Part shown: piece by piece, positions 1-8,569 of the stretch | Numbering within the stretch: position 1 is the first letter of the stretch | How the letters are laid out: every line of letters starts with the position of its first letter | Assembly (NCBI GenBank): GCA_022820825.1 | Contig: JAJEEU010000076.1 | Coordinates: forward strand, 1 to 50,469 | Origin: Vicinamibacteria bacterium | GTDB lineage: Bacteria; Acidobacteriota; Vicinamibacteria; Vicinamibacterales; UBA8438 | Direction of reading: 5' to 3' | DNA: 50,469 nucleotides | Position numbers and translations under genes: made by a program | The notes under the pieces: generated by a model | The model's database searches: none | What the model saw: the letters and a program-made list of their open reading frames with translations, nothing else | Told to the model about the DNA's origin: nothing

Positions 1-1
1 G

Positions 2-1621
2 GTCGGCGCGGCGCTGGGCGCGCCGGCCGGCTGGCTGCTGGCGCGCGCGGCGGTGCGGCTGACTTCGAGCACCGTAAACACGCTGTACGTGACCTCGCAG
101 GCCACGGTGCCGGCGCTGGGAGCTGCGGACGTGCTGCTGGCCGGCGCCGTCGCGGTCCCGCTGGCGCTGATCGCGGCGGTCATTCCGTCCACGGAGGCGG
201 CCCGCATCACGCCGGTCGACGCCGTGCGCGCCGCGGCCGGCACCGCGGACGACCGGCCGTTTCCGTGGCGCGCCGCACTGCTGGGCGCGGCGCTGTTCGC
301 GGCGGCCGGCTGGTTCTCGATGCTGGATGCGGTCGGCGGCCTGCCGGTGTTCGGCCTGTGCGCGGCGCTGGCCGTCCTGTTCGGCGCGGCCGCCTGCGTG
401 CCGGCGCTGCTGGATCTGCTCCGCCGGCAGGGGCGCTCTCCGCTTGCGCGCTGGCTGCGGGTCGAGGGCCTGCTGGCGCACGCGAACCTCTCGGCGGCGG
501 CCTCGCGGCTGGCGGTTTCCGTGGCGGCCCTGGTCGTCAGCCTGGCGATGCTGGCGGCGGTCGCCATCATGGTCGGCAGCTTCCGGGACACCGTGGCGTA
601 CTGGGTCGGACAGACCCTGCAGGCCGACCTCTTCGTATCCGCCGCCGGGCGCGGGCCGGTCGGCGCGGGCAGTCTGGCGGGTATCTCCGAAGCTACGGAA
701 CAGCGGCTGGCGTCGCACCCGGCGGTCGTCGCCGTCGACGGCTTTCGCACGGTCGATCTGCCGTACGGACCGGACGGCGACCTGGTCCTGCTGGGCGCCG
801 GCCGCTTCGAGGTGATGGCCGAGCGCGGCGGGTTGCTCTTCAAGGATCCGGACGACGGGCGGCCGGCGCTGCGGGAGGCTATCGGCGCCGACGCGGTTGT
901 CGTATCCGAGAGCTTCGCGCTCAAGCACGGCGCCGCGGCCGGCGACCGGATCGAGCTCGACACGCCGCGCGGTCCGCGGCCGTTCCGCGTTGCAGGGGTC
1001 TACTACGACTATTCCAGCGACCGCGGGCTGGTGGTGATGGATGTCGCCACCTTCGCCCGCCACTACCGCGCGCAACGGCCGAGCGGCCTCACGCTCTACC
1101 TGGATCCGGGCGCGGACCCCGACGCGGTGCGGGAAGAGTTGCTGGCCGGGGCCGGCGCGGACCACCAGCTCTTCATCAACACGAACACCGCGTTGCGGGC
1201 GGTGGTGCTGCGCATCTTCGACGCCACGTTCGCCATCACCTACGCGCTGGAGGCGATTGCGATCGCGGTGGCGATCATGGGGGTGGCGGCCACCCTGCTG
1301 ACGCTGGCGCTGGAGCGCCGCCGGGAGCTGGCGATGTTGCGCCTGGTCGGCGCCGGCCGGCGGCAGATCCGGCGCATGGTGGTGATAGAGGCGGCAATGA
1401 TCGGCATCGTCAGCCAGGGCGCGGGTCTGGCGGTCGGCATCGTCCTGTCGCTGATCCTGATCTACGTCATCAACGTGCAGAGCTTCGGCTGGACCATTCA
1501 GTTCCACCTGCCGCTGGGCTTCCTCGCGCAGTCGACGCTGCTCATCACCCTGGCGACGGCGCTGGCCGGCCTGTATCCGGCCCGCATGGCCGCGCGGATG
1601 GTTGCCGGAGCCGACCGATGA
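2..1621 (+). CDS. ABC transporter permease, FtsX/MacB type (5' end outside window)
   Basis: The reading frame is open from base 2, so the gene begins upstream; about 539 residues are present. It is the membrane subunit of an ABC exporter of the FtsX/MacB type. The visible part starts in the last helices of a first FtsX domain, whose exit motif IPSTEAARITPVDAVRA is the usual coupling segment. Three further helices and a soluble extracytoplasmic domain follow (about residues 185-400), then a second FtsX domain with the ERRRELAMLRLVGA segment and a closing PARMAARM motif. Two FtsX domains in one chain is the long permease form. The TGA overlaps the ATG of the AttH-like gene by four bases, so the two are translationally coupled. 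In attEFGH-type operons an ATPase and such permeases precede an AttH protein; the ATPase would lie left of the window. Substrate unknown. Confidence 0.9.
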   Translation, partial: VGAALGAPAGWLLARAAVRLTSSTVNTLYVTSQATVPALGAADVLLAGAVAVPLALIAAVIPSTEAARITPVDAVRAAAGTADDRPFPWRAALLGAALFAAAGWFSMLDAVGGLPVFGLCAALAVLFGAAACVPALLDLLRRQGRSPLARWLRVEGLLAHANLSAAASRLAVSVAALVVSLAMLAAVAIMVGSFRDTVAYWVGQTLQADLFVSAAGRGPVGAGSLAGISEATEQRLASHPAVVAVDGFRTVDLPYGPDGDLVLLGAGRFEVMAERGGLLFKDPDDGRPALREAIGADAVVVSESFALKHGAAAGDRIELDTPRGPRPFRVAGVYYDYSSDRGLVVMDVATFARHYRAQRPSGLTLYLDPGADPDAVREELLAGAGADHQLFINTNTALRAVVLRIFDATFAITYALEAIAIAVAIMGVAATLLTLALERRRELAMLRLVGAGRRQIRRMVVIEAAMIGIVSQGAGLAVGIVLSLILIYVINVQSFGWTIQFHLPLGFLAQSTLLITLATALAGLYPARMAARMVAGADR

Positions 1622-2742
1622 TGCGCCGCTTGCGTCCCGCCGTGCTGCTCTGGCTCAGCGTCGCCGCGACGCTCCAGGGGCAGACCGGCGGCGGCCCGAC
1701 GACGCCGGACGGCTGGCGGCAGGCGGCGCCGGGCTACGACTGGGCGTTTCCGCGCGACCACGGCAGCCACCCCCCGTACCGCATCGAGTGGTGGTACTAC
1801 ACCGGCAACCTGGAAGCGGCGGGAGGGCGGCGCTTCGGCTACCAGGTGACGTTCTTCCGGGTCGGCGTGGACCCGGCGCCCGCGAACCCGTCCCGGTGGG
1901 CCGTACGCGATCTCCACATGGCGCACCTGGCGCTGACCGACGTCGCCGGACGCCGTCACCTGACCGCCGAGCGCCTCGACCGCGGCGGCCTGGGCTGGGC
2001 CGGGGCGCGCACGGGGACGCTCGACGTCTGGAACGGCGGCTGGCGCGCGGCGCTGGACGCCGGACGCCACCGCCTGGAGGCGCGCGACGGCGACTTCGGG
2101 GTCGAGCTCGGCCTGGATCCGGGCAAGGGGCCTGTCCGCCACGGCGCGGACGGCTTCAGCCGCAAGGGACCCGCGGCCGGCAACGCCTCCTACTACTACT
2201 CGATGACGCGCATGCCCACGAGCGGCCGCGTGCTGCTGGACGGCGAGTGGTTCGACGTGACGGGCGACAGTTGGATGGACCACGAGTTCGGCACCAGCTT
2301 CCTGGAGCCGGGCCAGGTCGGCTGGGACTGGTTCTCGATCCAGCTCGACGACGGCTCGGACCTCATGGTGTTCCAGCTCCGGCGCACCGACGGGGAGCCG
2401 GACGAGCACTCGGCCGGCACCTGGGTGAGCCGGGACGGCGTGCCGAGCGGCCTCGGCCGGAGCGACGTCAGCCTGCTGCCCGGCAGGCGCTGGACGTCGC
2501 CATCAAGCGGCGCGGCGTACCCGGTCGAATGGCGCGTCGAGGTGCCCGGGCGGCAGGCGCGTTTCGACGTTGTCGCGGCGCTCGACGCGCAGGAGCTGCA
2601 CACCGACGCCTCCACCGGCGTGACCTACTGGGAAGGCGCGGTCGACGTGTCCGGACAGATCGGCGACCGCCAGGTCACCGGGCGCGGCTACCTGGAGATG
2701 ACGGGCTACTTCGGGCAGCCGATGAGCGAAGTGTTCCGCTAG
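1618..2742 (+). CDS. AttH/CrtC-like lipocalin-domain protein (carotenoid 1,2-hydratase-like), exported
   Basis: 374 residues. An N-terminal hydrophobic signal (LRPAVLLWLSVAATLQGQ) is followed by the family hallmark EWWYYTGNL near residue 57, and by MAHLALTD and SWMDHEFG, which are typical of the CrtC/AttH fold of two lipocalin-like beta barrels. Members include carotenoid 1,2-hydratase and AttH proteins linked to ABC permeases. No carotenoid genes are nearby, so hydratase activity should not be assumed; a lipid-binding periplasmic partner of the upstream permease is more likely (inference). The start ATG overlaps the permease stop (ATGA), and a second ATG follows directly, so the start could be 1621. 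The stop lies 13 bases from the convergent nitrite reductase stop. Confidence 0.85.
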   Translation: MMRRLRPAVLLWLSVAATLQGQTGGGPTTPDGWRQAAPGYDWAFPRDHGSHPPYRIEWWYYTGNLEAAGGRRFGYQVTFFRVGVDPAPANPSRWAVRDLHMAHLALTDVAGRRHLTAERLDRGGLGWAGARTGTLDVWNGGWRAALDAGRHRLEARDGDFGVELGLDPGKGPVRHGADGFSRKGPAAGNASYYYSMTRMPTSGRVLLDGEWFDVTGDSWMDHEFGTSFLEPGQVGWDWFSIQLDDGSDLMVFQLRRTDGEPDEHSAGTWVSRDGVPSGLGRSDVSLLPGRRWTSPSSGAAYPVEWRVEVPGRQARFDVVAALDAQELHTDASTGVTYWEGAVDVSGQIGDRQVTGRGYLEMTGYFGQPMSEVFR

Positions 2743-2755
2743 ACGGCCTGGGGTG

Positions 2756-4462
2756 TCAGTCCGGGACCGCGTCCTCCAGACGGGCAAACAGCCGGCGGAC
2801 ACCGGCGCAGCCCGGGCAGAACACAGGAGGGTCCTCGCCCTGATGCCGGTAACTGCAGCGCTCGCAGACCCACGTTGCAGGCCGGTAGTCTGCTTCGTCC
2901 ACGTCGGCGGCCTCCGCCGCGCGCAGGCGTGCGCGCCAGTAGTCGCTGAAGGTCTGCCCCGGCCGGTGCTTGAGGTAGTACTCCTTCACGACTTCCTCGA
3001 CCACGAGCGGCAGTTGATCCGCGTCAACGCCCAGGCGGTAGCGCAGCCCGAGATGGATGTCGCCGGCCACGCCGCCTCCGAGATACACGTCGAAGCCTTC
3101 CCGCGCGCCGACGAGCCGCCGGACGCGAACCCCCTTCAGCCCGATGTCGGCCGTGAAGTGCTGCGCGCAGCTCGCCGGGCAACCGCTCATGTGGATGCGG
3201 ATGCCGTGCAGCGCGACGTTGCGCTGCCGCAGAGCCGCCATCAACCGGAACATCGTCCCCTTGGTCTCGGTCACGGCGATGTTGCAGAACTGCGCGCCGG
3301 TGCACGCCATCGTGTTCCGCTCCAGCGTGTCGGCGTAGATGCTCAGGCCGGCCGCCGCCGCATCCGTCGCGGCCGCATCCCGGAAGCCGGCCGGGACGTC
3401 GATGACCGCGAGACCCTGTTGATGCGTCGTCCGCAGGCGCCCGCCGGCCCAGCGCCTGGCCAGCACCGCCACGGCCTCGAGCTGCTTCCAGGCCAGCCGT
3501 CCCAGCGGCACGCACAGCCCCATGGTCCAGAGACCCGGATCGCGCTGCCGGAACCAGCCGATCAGGTCGTCGTGCCTGCTCGCCGGGCCGGGTCCGTCCA
3601 GATCCGGCCAGATCTGGATCGGCACCTGCTCGGCCAGCGCGTCGACTACGCCGGCGGTGCCGATCCGATCGATCAGGCGCCGCAGCCGCGCCTGTTCCTG
3701 CGCTTCGCGCGAGCCCGCGCGGCGGAACAGGTCGAGCAGCGCGCGCGTCACGTCGACCACCTGATCGGGCCGTACCAGCACCGGCAGCCGCGACGCCAGG
3801 TGCGGATTCGCACCCTGGTTGCCGCCGACGAGCACCTGAAAGAAAACCTCGCGGCCCGACCGGCAAGCCAGAAAGGAAAGGTCCTGCGTCCAGTAGTGGA
3901 GCGAGTGCTCGTCGGCCCCGTTGAGGCAGATGTTGAATTTCCGCGGCAGGTCGGCGTAATCGCGGTTGCCGAGGAACAGCGCCGTCACGGCCCGGCACAG
4001 GCCGCGCGTATCGATCAGCTCTTCGGCCAGCACTCCGCTGAATGGATGACCGAACACGTTGCGGACGTTGTCGTGTCCCGTCTGCCTGGAGGTGAGCCCG
4101 ACGCCGGCCAGCCGGTCGGCGACCGCCGGCACGTTGCGGATATCGATCCCCTGCACCTGGAGGTTGGCCCGCGTAGTCACGTCGACGATGCCGTGACCGT
4201 ACTCGTAGGCGATGGCGGCTACCTCGCGCGCCTGCGCCGAGCTCAGCTCGCCGGCCGTTATCCGGATCCGGTTCATGTAGCGGCCCGGGTGGTCGCGCTC
4301 GCGGTAGAAGATGCCGTACCACTTCATGCGCTCCAGGTCCGGCGGGGCGATGTCCTTCATCGGCGTCCCCGCCGCGGCGTGGCGCAGGACGTCCGGCCAG
4401 ACGTCGAAGCCGTGTTTCTGCGCCTTCCAGGCCTCGGTCGACTCGTCCATGACGCTGCTCAT
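2756..4462 (-). CDS. NirA-type nitrite/sulfite reductase with C-terminal rubredoxin-like domain
   Basis: 568 residues. It has the two-fold ferredoxin-like and 4Fe-4S/siroheme layout of NirA and SirA: MNRIRITAGELSSAQ near residue 63, VDVTTRANLQVQGI near 93, DNVRNVFGHP near 131 and LPRKFNICLNG near 172. The cofactor cysteines are C387 and C393 (ACTGAQFC) and C428 and C432 (GCPASC). It reduces nitrite to ammonia or sulfite to sulfide; the two cannot be told apart reliably from sequence. After the normal end of the family (about residue 515) comes an extra metal-binding knuckle, C533-x2-C536 and C549-x2-C552, in a context (YRHQGEDPPVFCPGC) like the rubredoxin domain of rubrerythrins. This may be a built-in electron entry site (inference). 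A second in-frame ATG lies at 4450. The gene stands alone, with a long upstream region. Confidence 0.92.
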   Translation of the reverse strand: MSSVMDESTEAWKAQKHGFDVWPDVLRHAAAGTPMKDIAPPDLERMKWYGIFYRERDHPGRYMNRIRITAGELSSAQAREVAAIAYEYGHGIVDVTTRANLQVQGIDIRNVPAVADRLAGVGLTSRQTGHDNVRNVFGHPFSGVLAEELIDTRGLCRAVTALFLGNRDYADLPRKFNICLNGADEHSLHYWTQDLSFLACRSGREVFFQVLVGGNQGANPHLASRLPVLVRPDQVVDVTRALLDLFRRAGSREAQEQARLRRLIDRIGTAGVVDALAEQVPIQIWPDLDGPGPASRHDDLIGWFRQRDPGLWTMGLCVPLGRLAWKQLEAVAVLARRWAGGRLRTTHQQGLAVIDVPAGFRDAAATDAAAAGLSIYADTLERNTMACTGAQFCNIAVTETKGTMFRLMAALRQRNVALHGIRIHMSGCPASCAQHFTADIGLKGVRVRRLVGAREGFDVYLGGGVAGDIHLGLRYRLGVDADQLPLVVEEVVKEYYLKHRPGQTFSDYWRARLRAAEAADVDEADYRPATWVCERCSYRHQGEDPPVFCPGCAGVRRLFARLEDAVPD

Positions 4463-5073
4463 TCACCGTCGGCGCGCCGGCGCCAACTGCCCGCGCGCTC
4501 ACCTTTTCGGAAAGCAAAAGTCGGACCAGTACGAGCCACGACACCAGGAAGGTGGGGCAAAACCGTCAAACTACGGGTGGAACTGCGGTGCGCGTGGACT
4601 CCGAATCGGTCCCTGCCGGCGCCGCAACCCGCCGCACAAGAGCGAAACGCGACATTCTTGTCGAATTGGTCTCGCGCCGTTTACCAAATCAAACCAATCC
4701 CGCCATGTGAAGCATGTACATGTCTACAAAAACGTACGTATTCGGTGACGGAACGACAAAAGCGAAGCCCTGGACGGAAATCCATCGCGACCGGAACTCA
4801 CCGCCAGATGTGCCCGCCGGCCGAGTCCGCTGGTGGAGATACCTGGAGCGCACCGGGTGCAACCGCCCGTTGGTGCACGTAGCTGCCCGTAATTTCACAT
4901 TCGCACGCCGCCGCAGACACCGCAACGGCCCGGCCGGATTGCTCCGCCGGAAGTTGGCACGCTGTTTGATTAGAGAAATGACGTATGCGGCGTCCGCCGC
5001 CAGCGCCGAGGCCGCCTCCTCCCCGGCCTCGACTGGCGGCGCGTCGCCGGCGTACGGCGCGGCCGGGTTCCGG
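4463..5073. other. 611-base region without a convincing gene
   Basis: It lies between the start of the nitrite reductase gene and the end of the exonuclease gene, both on the minus strand. Base composition changes inside it: about 4660-4770 is clearly richer in A and T than the surroundings and includes repeated short palindromes (gtacatgt near 4715, tacgta near 4735), which suits the nitrite reductase promoter and its operators. An inverted repeat, GGCGC then GCGCC with a four-base loop, lies at 4471-4484. The open frames crossing this region on the plus strand have shadow-like composition and run antisense into the exonuclease gene. I saw no tRNA cloverleaf and no clear terminator. Confidence 0.5.
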
Positions 5074-5598
5074 CTACTCGCGCTCCGGAACCGGCTGCGA
5101 CCGGCGCCACCCCCGCGCTTCCGCGGCCAGGACGATCCGCGCGCACGCTTCGGCATCCGACACGGCGTCGTGGTGGCGCAGCGGTATGCCGAGGCGGCGG
5201 CAGACGTTCGGGAGCCTGGTCGGGTAGATGTTCCACTGCGCCCGCGCGATCTGCACCGTGCACTCGAACGGCACGCGCGGGGGCCGCAGGCCGTAGCGCC
5301 TGCAGCAGGCGGCGAGCACACCGCTGTCGAAGGGCGCGTTGTGGGCCGCGACGAAGTCGGCGTCGCGCAGCCGGCGGTCGAGCTCCGGCCAGAGCTCGTT
5401 GAATGCCGGAGCGTCCCGGACGTCCTCCCAGGCCAGGTTGTGGATGTGGGTGAAGGTGAAAAGGGATGTCGGCGGCCGGATGCGCGAGGACCACGACCCG
5501 GTCAGGCGGCCGTCACGACCGCTCGCGACGGCGACAGCACACGCGCTGTCGCCGTCGCCGTTCGCCGTCTCGAAATCGATGGCGACGAAGCTGGCCAC
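5074..5598 (-). CDS. DEDDh-type 3'-5' exonuclease (DnaQ/epsilon-like)
   Basis: 174 residues, one compact exonuclease domain. Motif ExoI is VAIDFETA (D8, E10), ExoII is AHNAPFDSGVL (Asp at about residue 95), and ExoIII is HHDAVSDAEACARI, giving the His and Asp of the DEDDh class. Such stand-alone domains resemble the epsilon proofreading subunit, RNase T and the exonuclease of UvrC fusions; the specific role is unclear without a fused partner. The ATG lies one base after the stop of paralog P1, on the same strand, so both are probably on one mRNA although they have no obvious shared function. Confidence 0.9.
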   Translation of the reverse strand: MASFVAIDFETANGDGDSACAVAVASGRDGRLTGSWSSRIRPPTSLFTFTHIHNLAWEDVRDAPAFNELWPELDRRLRDADFVAAHNAPFDSGVLAACCRRYGLRPPRVPFECTVQIARAQWNIYPTRLPNVCRRLGIPLRHHDAVSDAEACARIVLAAEARGWRRSQPVPERE

Positions 5599-5599
5599 C

Positions 5600-6634
5600 C
5601 TACTTCGATGCCTGCTCCGCCGCGGCCGCCGCCTCCTCCGCGCGCGCGCCGGCCAGGATGTTGTAGAGCCCGTAGTTGCCTTCGTGGCAGGCGTACTCGT
5701 ACAGCGGCTGGTCGTTGAACTGCATCGGGATCTCGTAGGTCCACTGCGTCGTCCAGACCGTCGGATCGTCGATGGTCGCTTCGTACATCAACGTGTCCTG
5801 CGACACGCGCGTGAAGCGCTCGGTCAGCGTCAGATGCCTGTCCGTGCGGCCCTGCGAGAAGCTCGTCTCGCGGTGGAAGTCGACCGTCTCGACCACCAGG
5901 GTGTCACCGTCCCAGTGCCCGCGCGACTCGCCCGTCCACTGCCGAATGCCGGGGCGGTCCCGGCCGTCCAGCGGCACGACGCGCACGTTGTGGTTCATCT
6001 CGTTGAGTAGCGCGACAGAGTGCTCGGTCTGGAAGATCTGGACGTTGTTGTTGTAGCCGCCCGGCGTCATCGGCGGACCCGCATTGAATCCGGTAATGCA
6101 GCGCAACTGCAGGCCGTTGGAGCCCAGGTCCTCGACCCAGCCGCCGGGCGTGGGCGCGTGCGTCAGGACGCCCTCTCGTTCAGCGGCCAGCGCCGCAGCC
6201 CTCGCGGCGGCGGCCGTGGTCATGGCCGGAATCTTGCCGTTCGGCGGATCCACGATCAGCGATGTGCGGCGCGTGCCCACCGTGGTCTCGCCGCGGTCCA
6301 GCCAGAAGTTGTTGTAGAAGCCGGGCGCGCCGTTCTCGCCGCGGTCCACGCTCCCGCCGGCGGTCGTATCCCGCCGCTCCCGGTTCAGCAACTCCGCGTT
6401 GCGATCGGCCGTTTCCTGCTCCAGCCGCGCCGCCTCTTCCTCCGTCAGGAACGCCTTGTCGCTCAGGTCGTCGGGCCGCTCCATCGGCGTGATGGACCGG
6501 AAGTCCCAGACACCGCCGATGTCGGGCGCACCCCAGGCCGTCCGGGGCACCTCCGACTGCGCCGCCGCGACCGCCGGAGCCAGCACCGCAACCGCAAGCG
6601 CTGTCAACACCGCCGCGAGACTCCGATGACTCAT
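5600..6634 (-). CDS. Secreted WEGDTLVV-family protein P1 (function unknown)
   Basis: 344 residues with a Sec signal peptide ending at AVAAAQ. The start at 6634 is fixed by a strong ribosome site (AGGAGGAAGAG, directly upstream); a longer in-frame extension to 6853 would bury the signal peptide and overlap P2. Family landmarks in order: WGAPDIGGVWDFRS, a TPMERP segment, an acidic FLTEEEAARLEQ helix, RRTSLIVDPPNGK, a first Cys in LRCITGFN, NNNVQIFQ, VPLDGR, HWDGDTLVVET, LTERFTRV, and a second Cys in YEYACHEGNYG close to the C-terminus. I do not recognise a named domain. It belongs to the same subgroup as P2, P4 and P8. It is divergent from P2 and followed one base later by the exonuclease gene. 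An alternating beta-rich pattern suggests a barrel or propeller-like fold (inference). Confidence 0.88.
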   Translation of the reverse strand: MSHRSLAAVLTALAVAVLAPAVAAAQSEVPRTAWGAPDIGGVWDFRSITPMERPDDLSDKAFLTEEEAARLEQETADRNAELLNRERRDTTAGGSVDRGENGAPGFYNNFWLDRGETTVGTRRTSLIVDPPNGKIPAMTTAAAARAAALAAEREGVLTHAPTPGGWVEDLGSNGLQLRCITGFNAGPPMTPGGYNNNVQIFQTEHSVALLNEMNHNVRVVPLDGRDRPGIRQWTGESRGHWDGDTLVVETVDFHRETSFSQGRTDRHLTLTERFTRVSQDTLMYEATIDDPTVWTTQWTYEIPMQFNDQPLYEYACHEGNYGLYNILAGARAEEAAAAAEQASK

Positions 6635-6786
6635 CCTCTTCCTCCTGTGTTTGCGAATCCCGGACGGCCCATGATGGATCACAAACGGGGCTCCTTGCAA
6701 TGGACAGGTCGCGTGACGCCGGTCCCGATATGACTGGCGTTCGAACCACGTTGCTGGCATGATCGGACGGTCAGGGAGGAACGACG
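6635..6786. promoter_or_regulatory. Divergent control region between paralogs P1 and P2
   Basis: These 152 bases separate two divergently transcribed family members and must hold both promoters. Strong Shine-Dalgarno sequences sit at both edges (AGGAGG facing P1 near 6640, GGGAGGA facing P2 near 6775). A palindrome gttcgaac lies near 6740. I see no confident -35/-10 pair. Confidence 0.4.
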
Positions 6787-7812
6787 ATGCGTAACGGATG
6801 GAAGGTAGCGGCGGAGCGGCGAAGCGGTACGTTCTTGCTTGTGGCTGGCGCAATCGTCCTGCTGGCGGTGTCCGGTGCGGCGGCCCAGCCGGCCGGCGGC
6901 GGCGAAGCGCCGCGCACCGCGTGGGGCGCGCCCGACCTGGGCGGCGTCTGGGATTTCCGGTCCATCACCCCGTTCGAGCGGCCGGAGGCACTGGGTGACA
7001 GGCAGTTGCTGACCGACGAGGACGCCGCCGCCGTGCGCGAGGAAGCCGACGAGACCTGGCGCGGCATCCAGGACGGCAACGACGCGATGCCGACCGGCTC
7101 GTACAACGAGGCCTGGTACGACGTCGCGGGCGTAGGCGAGGACCGGCGCACCTCGCTGGTCGTGGATCCGCCCGACGGGCGCGTGCCGCCGTTCACGGCC
7201 GGCGAGCAGCGGCGGATGGCGGAGCAGGCGCGCGTGCGGCGCGGGCTGGGCCTGCACGAGCTGACCTACGGCGGCTGGGTCGCCGACATGGGACCGGGGC
7301 ACCTGGCGGTGCGCTGCATCGTCGGCTTCAACTCCGGTCCGCCGATGACGCCCAGCGCCTACAACAACAACATGCAGTTGTTCCAGACCGAGGACCACGT
7401 GGTGGTGCTGAACGAGATGGTGCACAGCGCACGCGTCATCCCGATCGACGGCCGGCCGCATCTCGATGCGGGCATTCCGCAGCAGATGGGCGACTCGCGC
7501 GGCTACTGGGACGGCGACACGCTGGTGGTCGAGACCAGGAACTTCCTGCGCGGGACGGGCTTCCTGGGAGGGCAGACCGGCCCGCATTTCCGCCTCGAGG
7601 AGCGCTTCACGCGCGTCGGCCCGGAGACGCTGCTGTACCAGGCGACGGTGGACGACCCGACGGTGTGGACGACGCCCTGGACATTCGAGTTGTTCATGAA
7701 CCGGAACGACTATCCGGTGTACGAGTACGCGTGCCACGAGGGGAACTACGGGATCTACAACATCCTCACCGGCCAGCGCGAGGCGGAGGCCGCGATCGAG
7801 GCGGCCCGCTAA
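6787..7812 (+). CDS. Secreted WEGDTLVV-family protein P2 (function unknown)
   Basis: 341 residues. The long N-region MRNGWKVAAERRSG precedes the hydrophobic core of a Sec signal peptide ending near AAAQPAGG. It is the closest in-window relative of P1 and P8: WGAPDLGGVWDFRS, RRTSLVVDPPDGR, VRCIVGFNSGPPM with the first conserved Cys, YNNNMQLFQTEDH, IPIDGR, GYWDGDTLVVETRN, LEERFTRVG, and YEYACHEGNYG with the second Cys. A GGGAGGA ribosome site lies just upstream. Its stop is four bases from the convergent stop of the molybdopterin oxidoreductase. The divergent, closely related neighbour P1 suggests local duplication and inversion followed by divergence. Confidence 0.88.
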   Translation: MRNGWKVAAERRSGTFLLVAGAIVLLAVSGAAAQPAGGGEAPRTAWGAPDLGGVWDFRSITPFERPEALGDRQLLTDEDAAAVREEADETWRGIQDGNDAMPTGSYNEAWYDVAGVGEDRRTSLVVDPPDGRVPPFTAGEQRRMAEQARVRRGLGLHELTYGGWVADMGPGHLAVRCIVGFNSGPPMTPSAYNNNMQLFQTEDHVVVLNEMVHSARVIPIDGRPHLDAGIPQQMGDSRGYWDGDTLVVETRNFLRGTGFLGGQTGPHFRLEERFTRVGPETLLYQATVDDPTVWTTPWTFELFMNRNDYPVYEYACHEGNYGIYNILTGQREAEAAIEAAR

Positions 7813-7816
7813 TCCC

Positions 7817-8569
7817 CTAGACGCCGGCGAACCAGTGGAACCCGTAGTCGGCGCTGATGCCGCCGGCGCCCCTGCCGTAGCCGGCGACCGAGTCGACGAC
7901 CTCGATCGTCTTGAGGAACTTGACGTTCTTGTAGCCGCACTGCCGCTCCACGCGCAGCCGCAGCGGCGCGCCGTTGCCCATCGGCAGCTCCTCCCTGTTG
8001 AGCCGGTAGGCGAGAATCGTCTGCGGGTGCGCGACCTCGAACATGTCGATGCTCTCGTACCAGCCGTCGTACGTCGTGAACACGACGTAGCGCGCGGCCG
8101 GCAACGCGCCTCCCGCCTCCTCGAGCACCCGCTGGAGCTGCGGGCCGGTCCACTCGCCGATGGCCGACCATCCCTGCTCGCAGACGTGCGCCGTGATCTG
8201 CGTGCGCGCCGGCAGGCGCTTGATGTCGTCCAGCGACAGCGTCACCGGCCGCGCGACCAGGCCGGTTATCGGCAGGCGCCATTCCGCGAAATTCCCGCGC
8301 CGCAACCGCTGGTACTCCTCGTCGGGCGGGTTGGTCTGGGCCCACGTCGGAAACGGGTGCGAGATGTCGCTCCACTGGTACTCGCGCGCCAGCGGCTGGT
8401 CGCGCTGCAGGAAGCGGTTGGCGCCCATGGTCAGCACGTCCGCGGCGCCGACTAGCCCCCCTCTGACCTGCGGCGGCAGGAACATCTCGCGGGAGCAGCC
8501 GGTCAGCAGCAGGCTGCCCAGTCCCGTAAAGCCTCCCAGCAACGCACGGCGCGATATTTCCCGACTCAT
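7817..8569 (-). CDS. Molybdopterin-dependent oxidoreductase, MsrP/sulfite-oxidase family, Tat-exported
   Basis: 250 residues. The N-terminus has a twin-arginine pattern (SRRALLGGFTG) and then a lipobox-like LLTGC, so this looks like a Tat-exported, perhaps lipid-anchored, periplasmic enzyme. The catalytic domain has the Mo-ligand cysteine in HVCEQGWSAIGEWTGPQL (about residue 130) and the RVERQCGYKNVKFLKTIEV segment of the oxidoreductase molybdopterin-binding fold. MsrP repairs methionine sulfoxide in exported proteins; other family members oxidise sulfite, so the substrate is uncertain. The start overlaps the stop of the upstream cytochrome b gene by four bases (ATGA). The two form a YedYZ-like pair, but the membrane partner is a b561-type protein rather than a typical MsrQ. 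Confidence 0.87.
   Translation of the reverse strand: MSREISRRALLGGFTGLGSLLLTGCSREMFLPPQVRGGLVGAADVLTMGANRFLQRDQPLAREYQWSDISHPFPTWAQTNPPDEEYQRLRRGNFAEWRLPITGLVARPVTLSLDDIKRLPARTQITAHVCEQGWSAIGEWTGPQLQRVLEEAGGALPAARYVVFTTYDGWYESIDMFEVAHPQTILAYRLNREELPMGNGAPLRLRVERQCGYKNVKFLKTIEVVDSVAGYGRGAGGISADYGFHWFAGV

Noticed and set aside
4714..4780. A peptide with TYVFGDGTTKA, similar to the start of pyruvate phosphate dikinase
   Set aside because: Only about 11 residues match, nothing follows, and the frame runs antisense into the exonuclease. Too little to call a remnant.
2753..4882. A 709-codon plus-strand frame
   Set aside because: It mirrors the nitrite/sulfite reductase codon for codon and shows no family motif.
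6635..6853. N-terminal extension of P1 to 6853
   Set aside because: It would overlap P2, move the signal peptide inside and ignore the strong ribosome site just before 6634.
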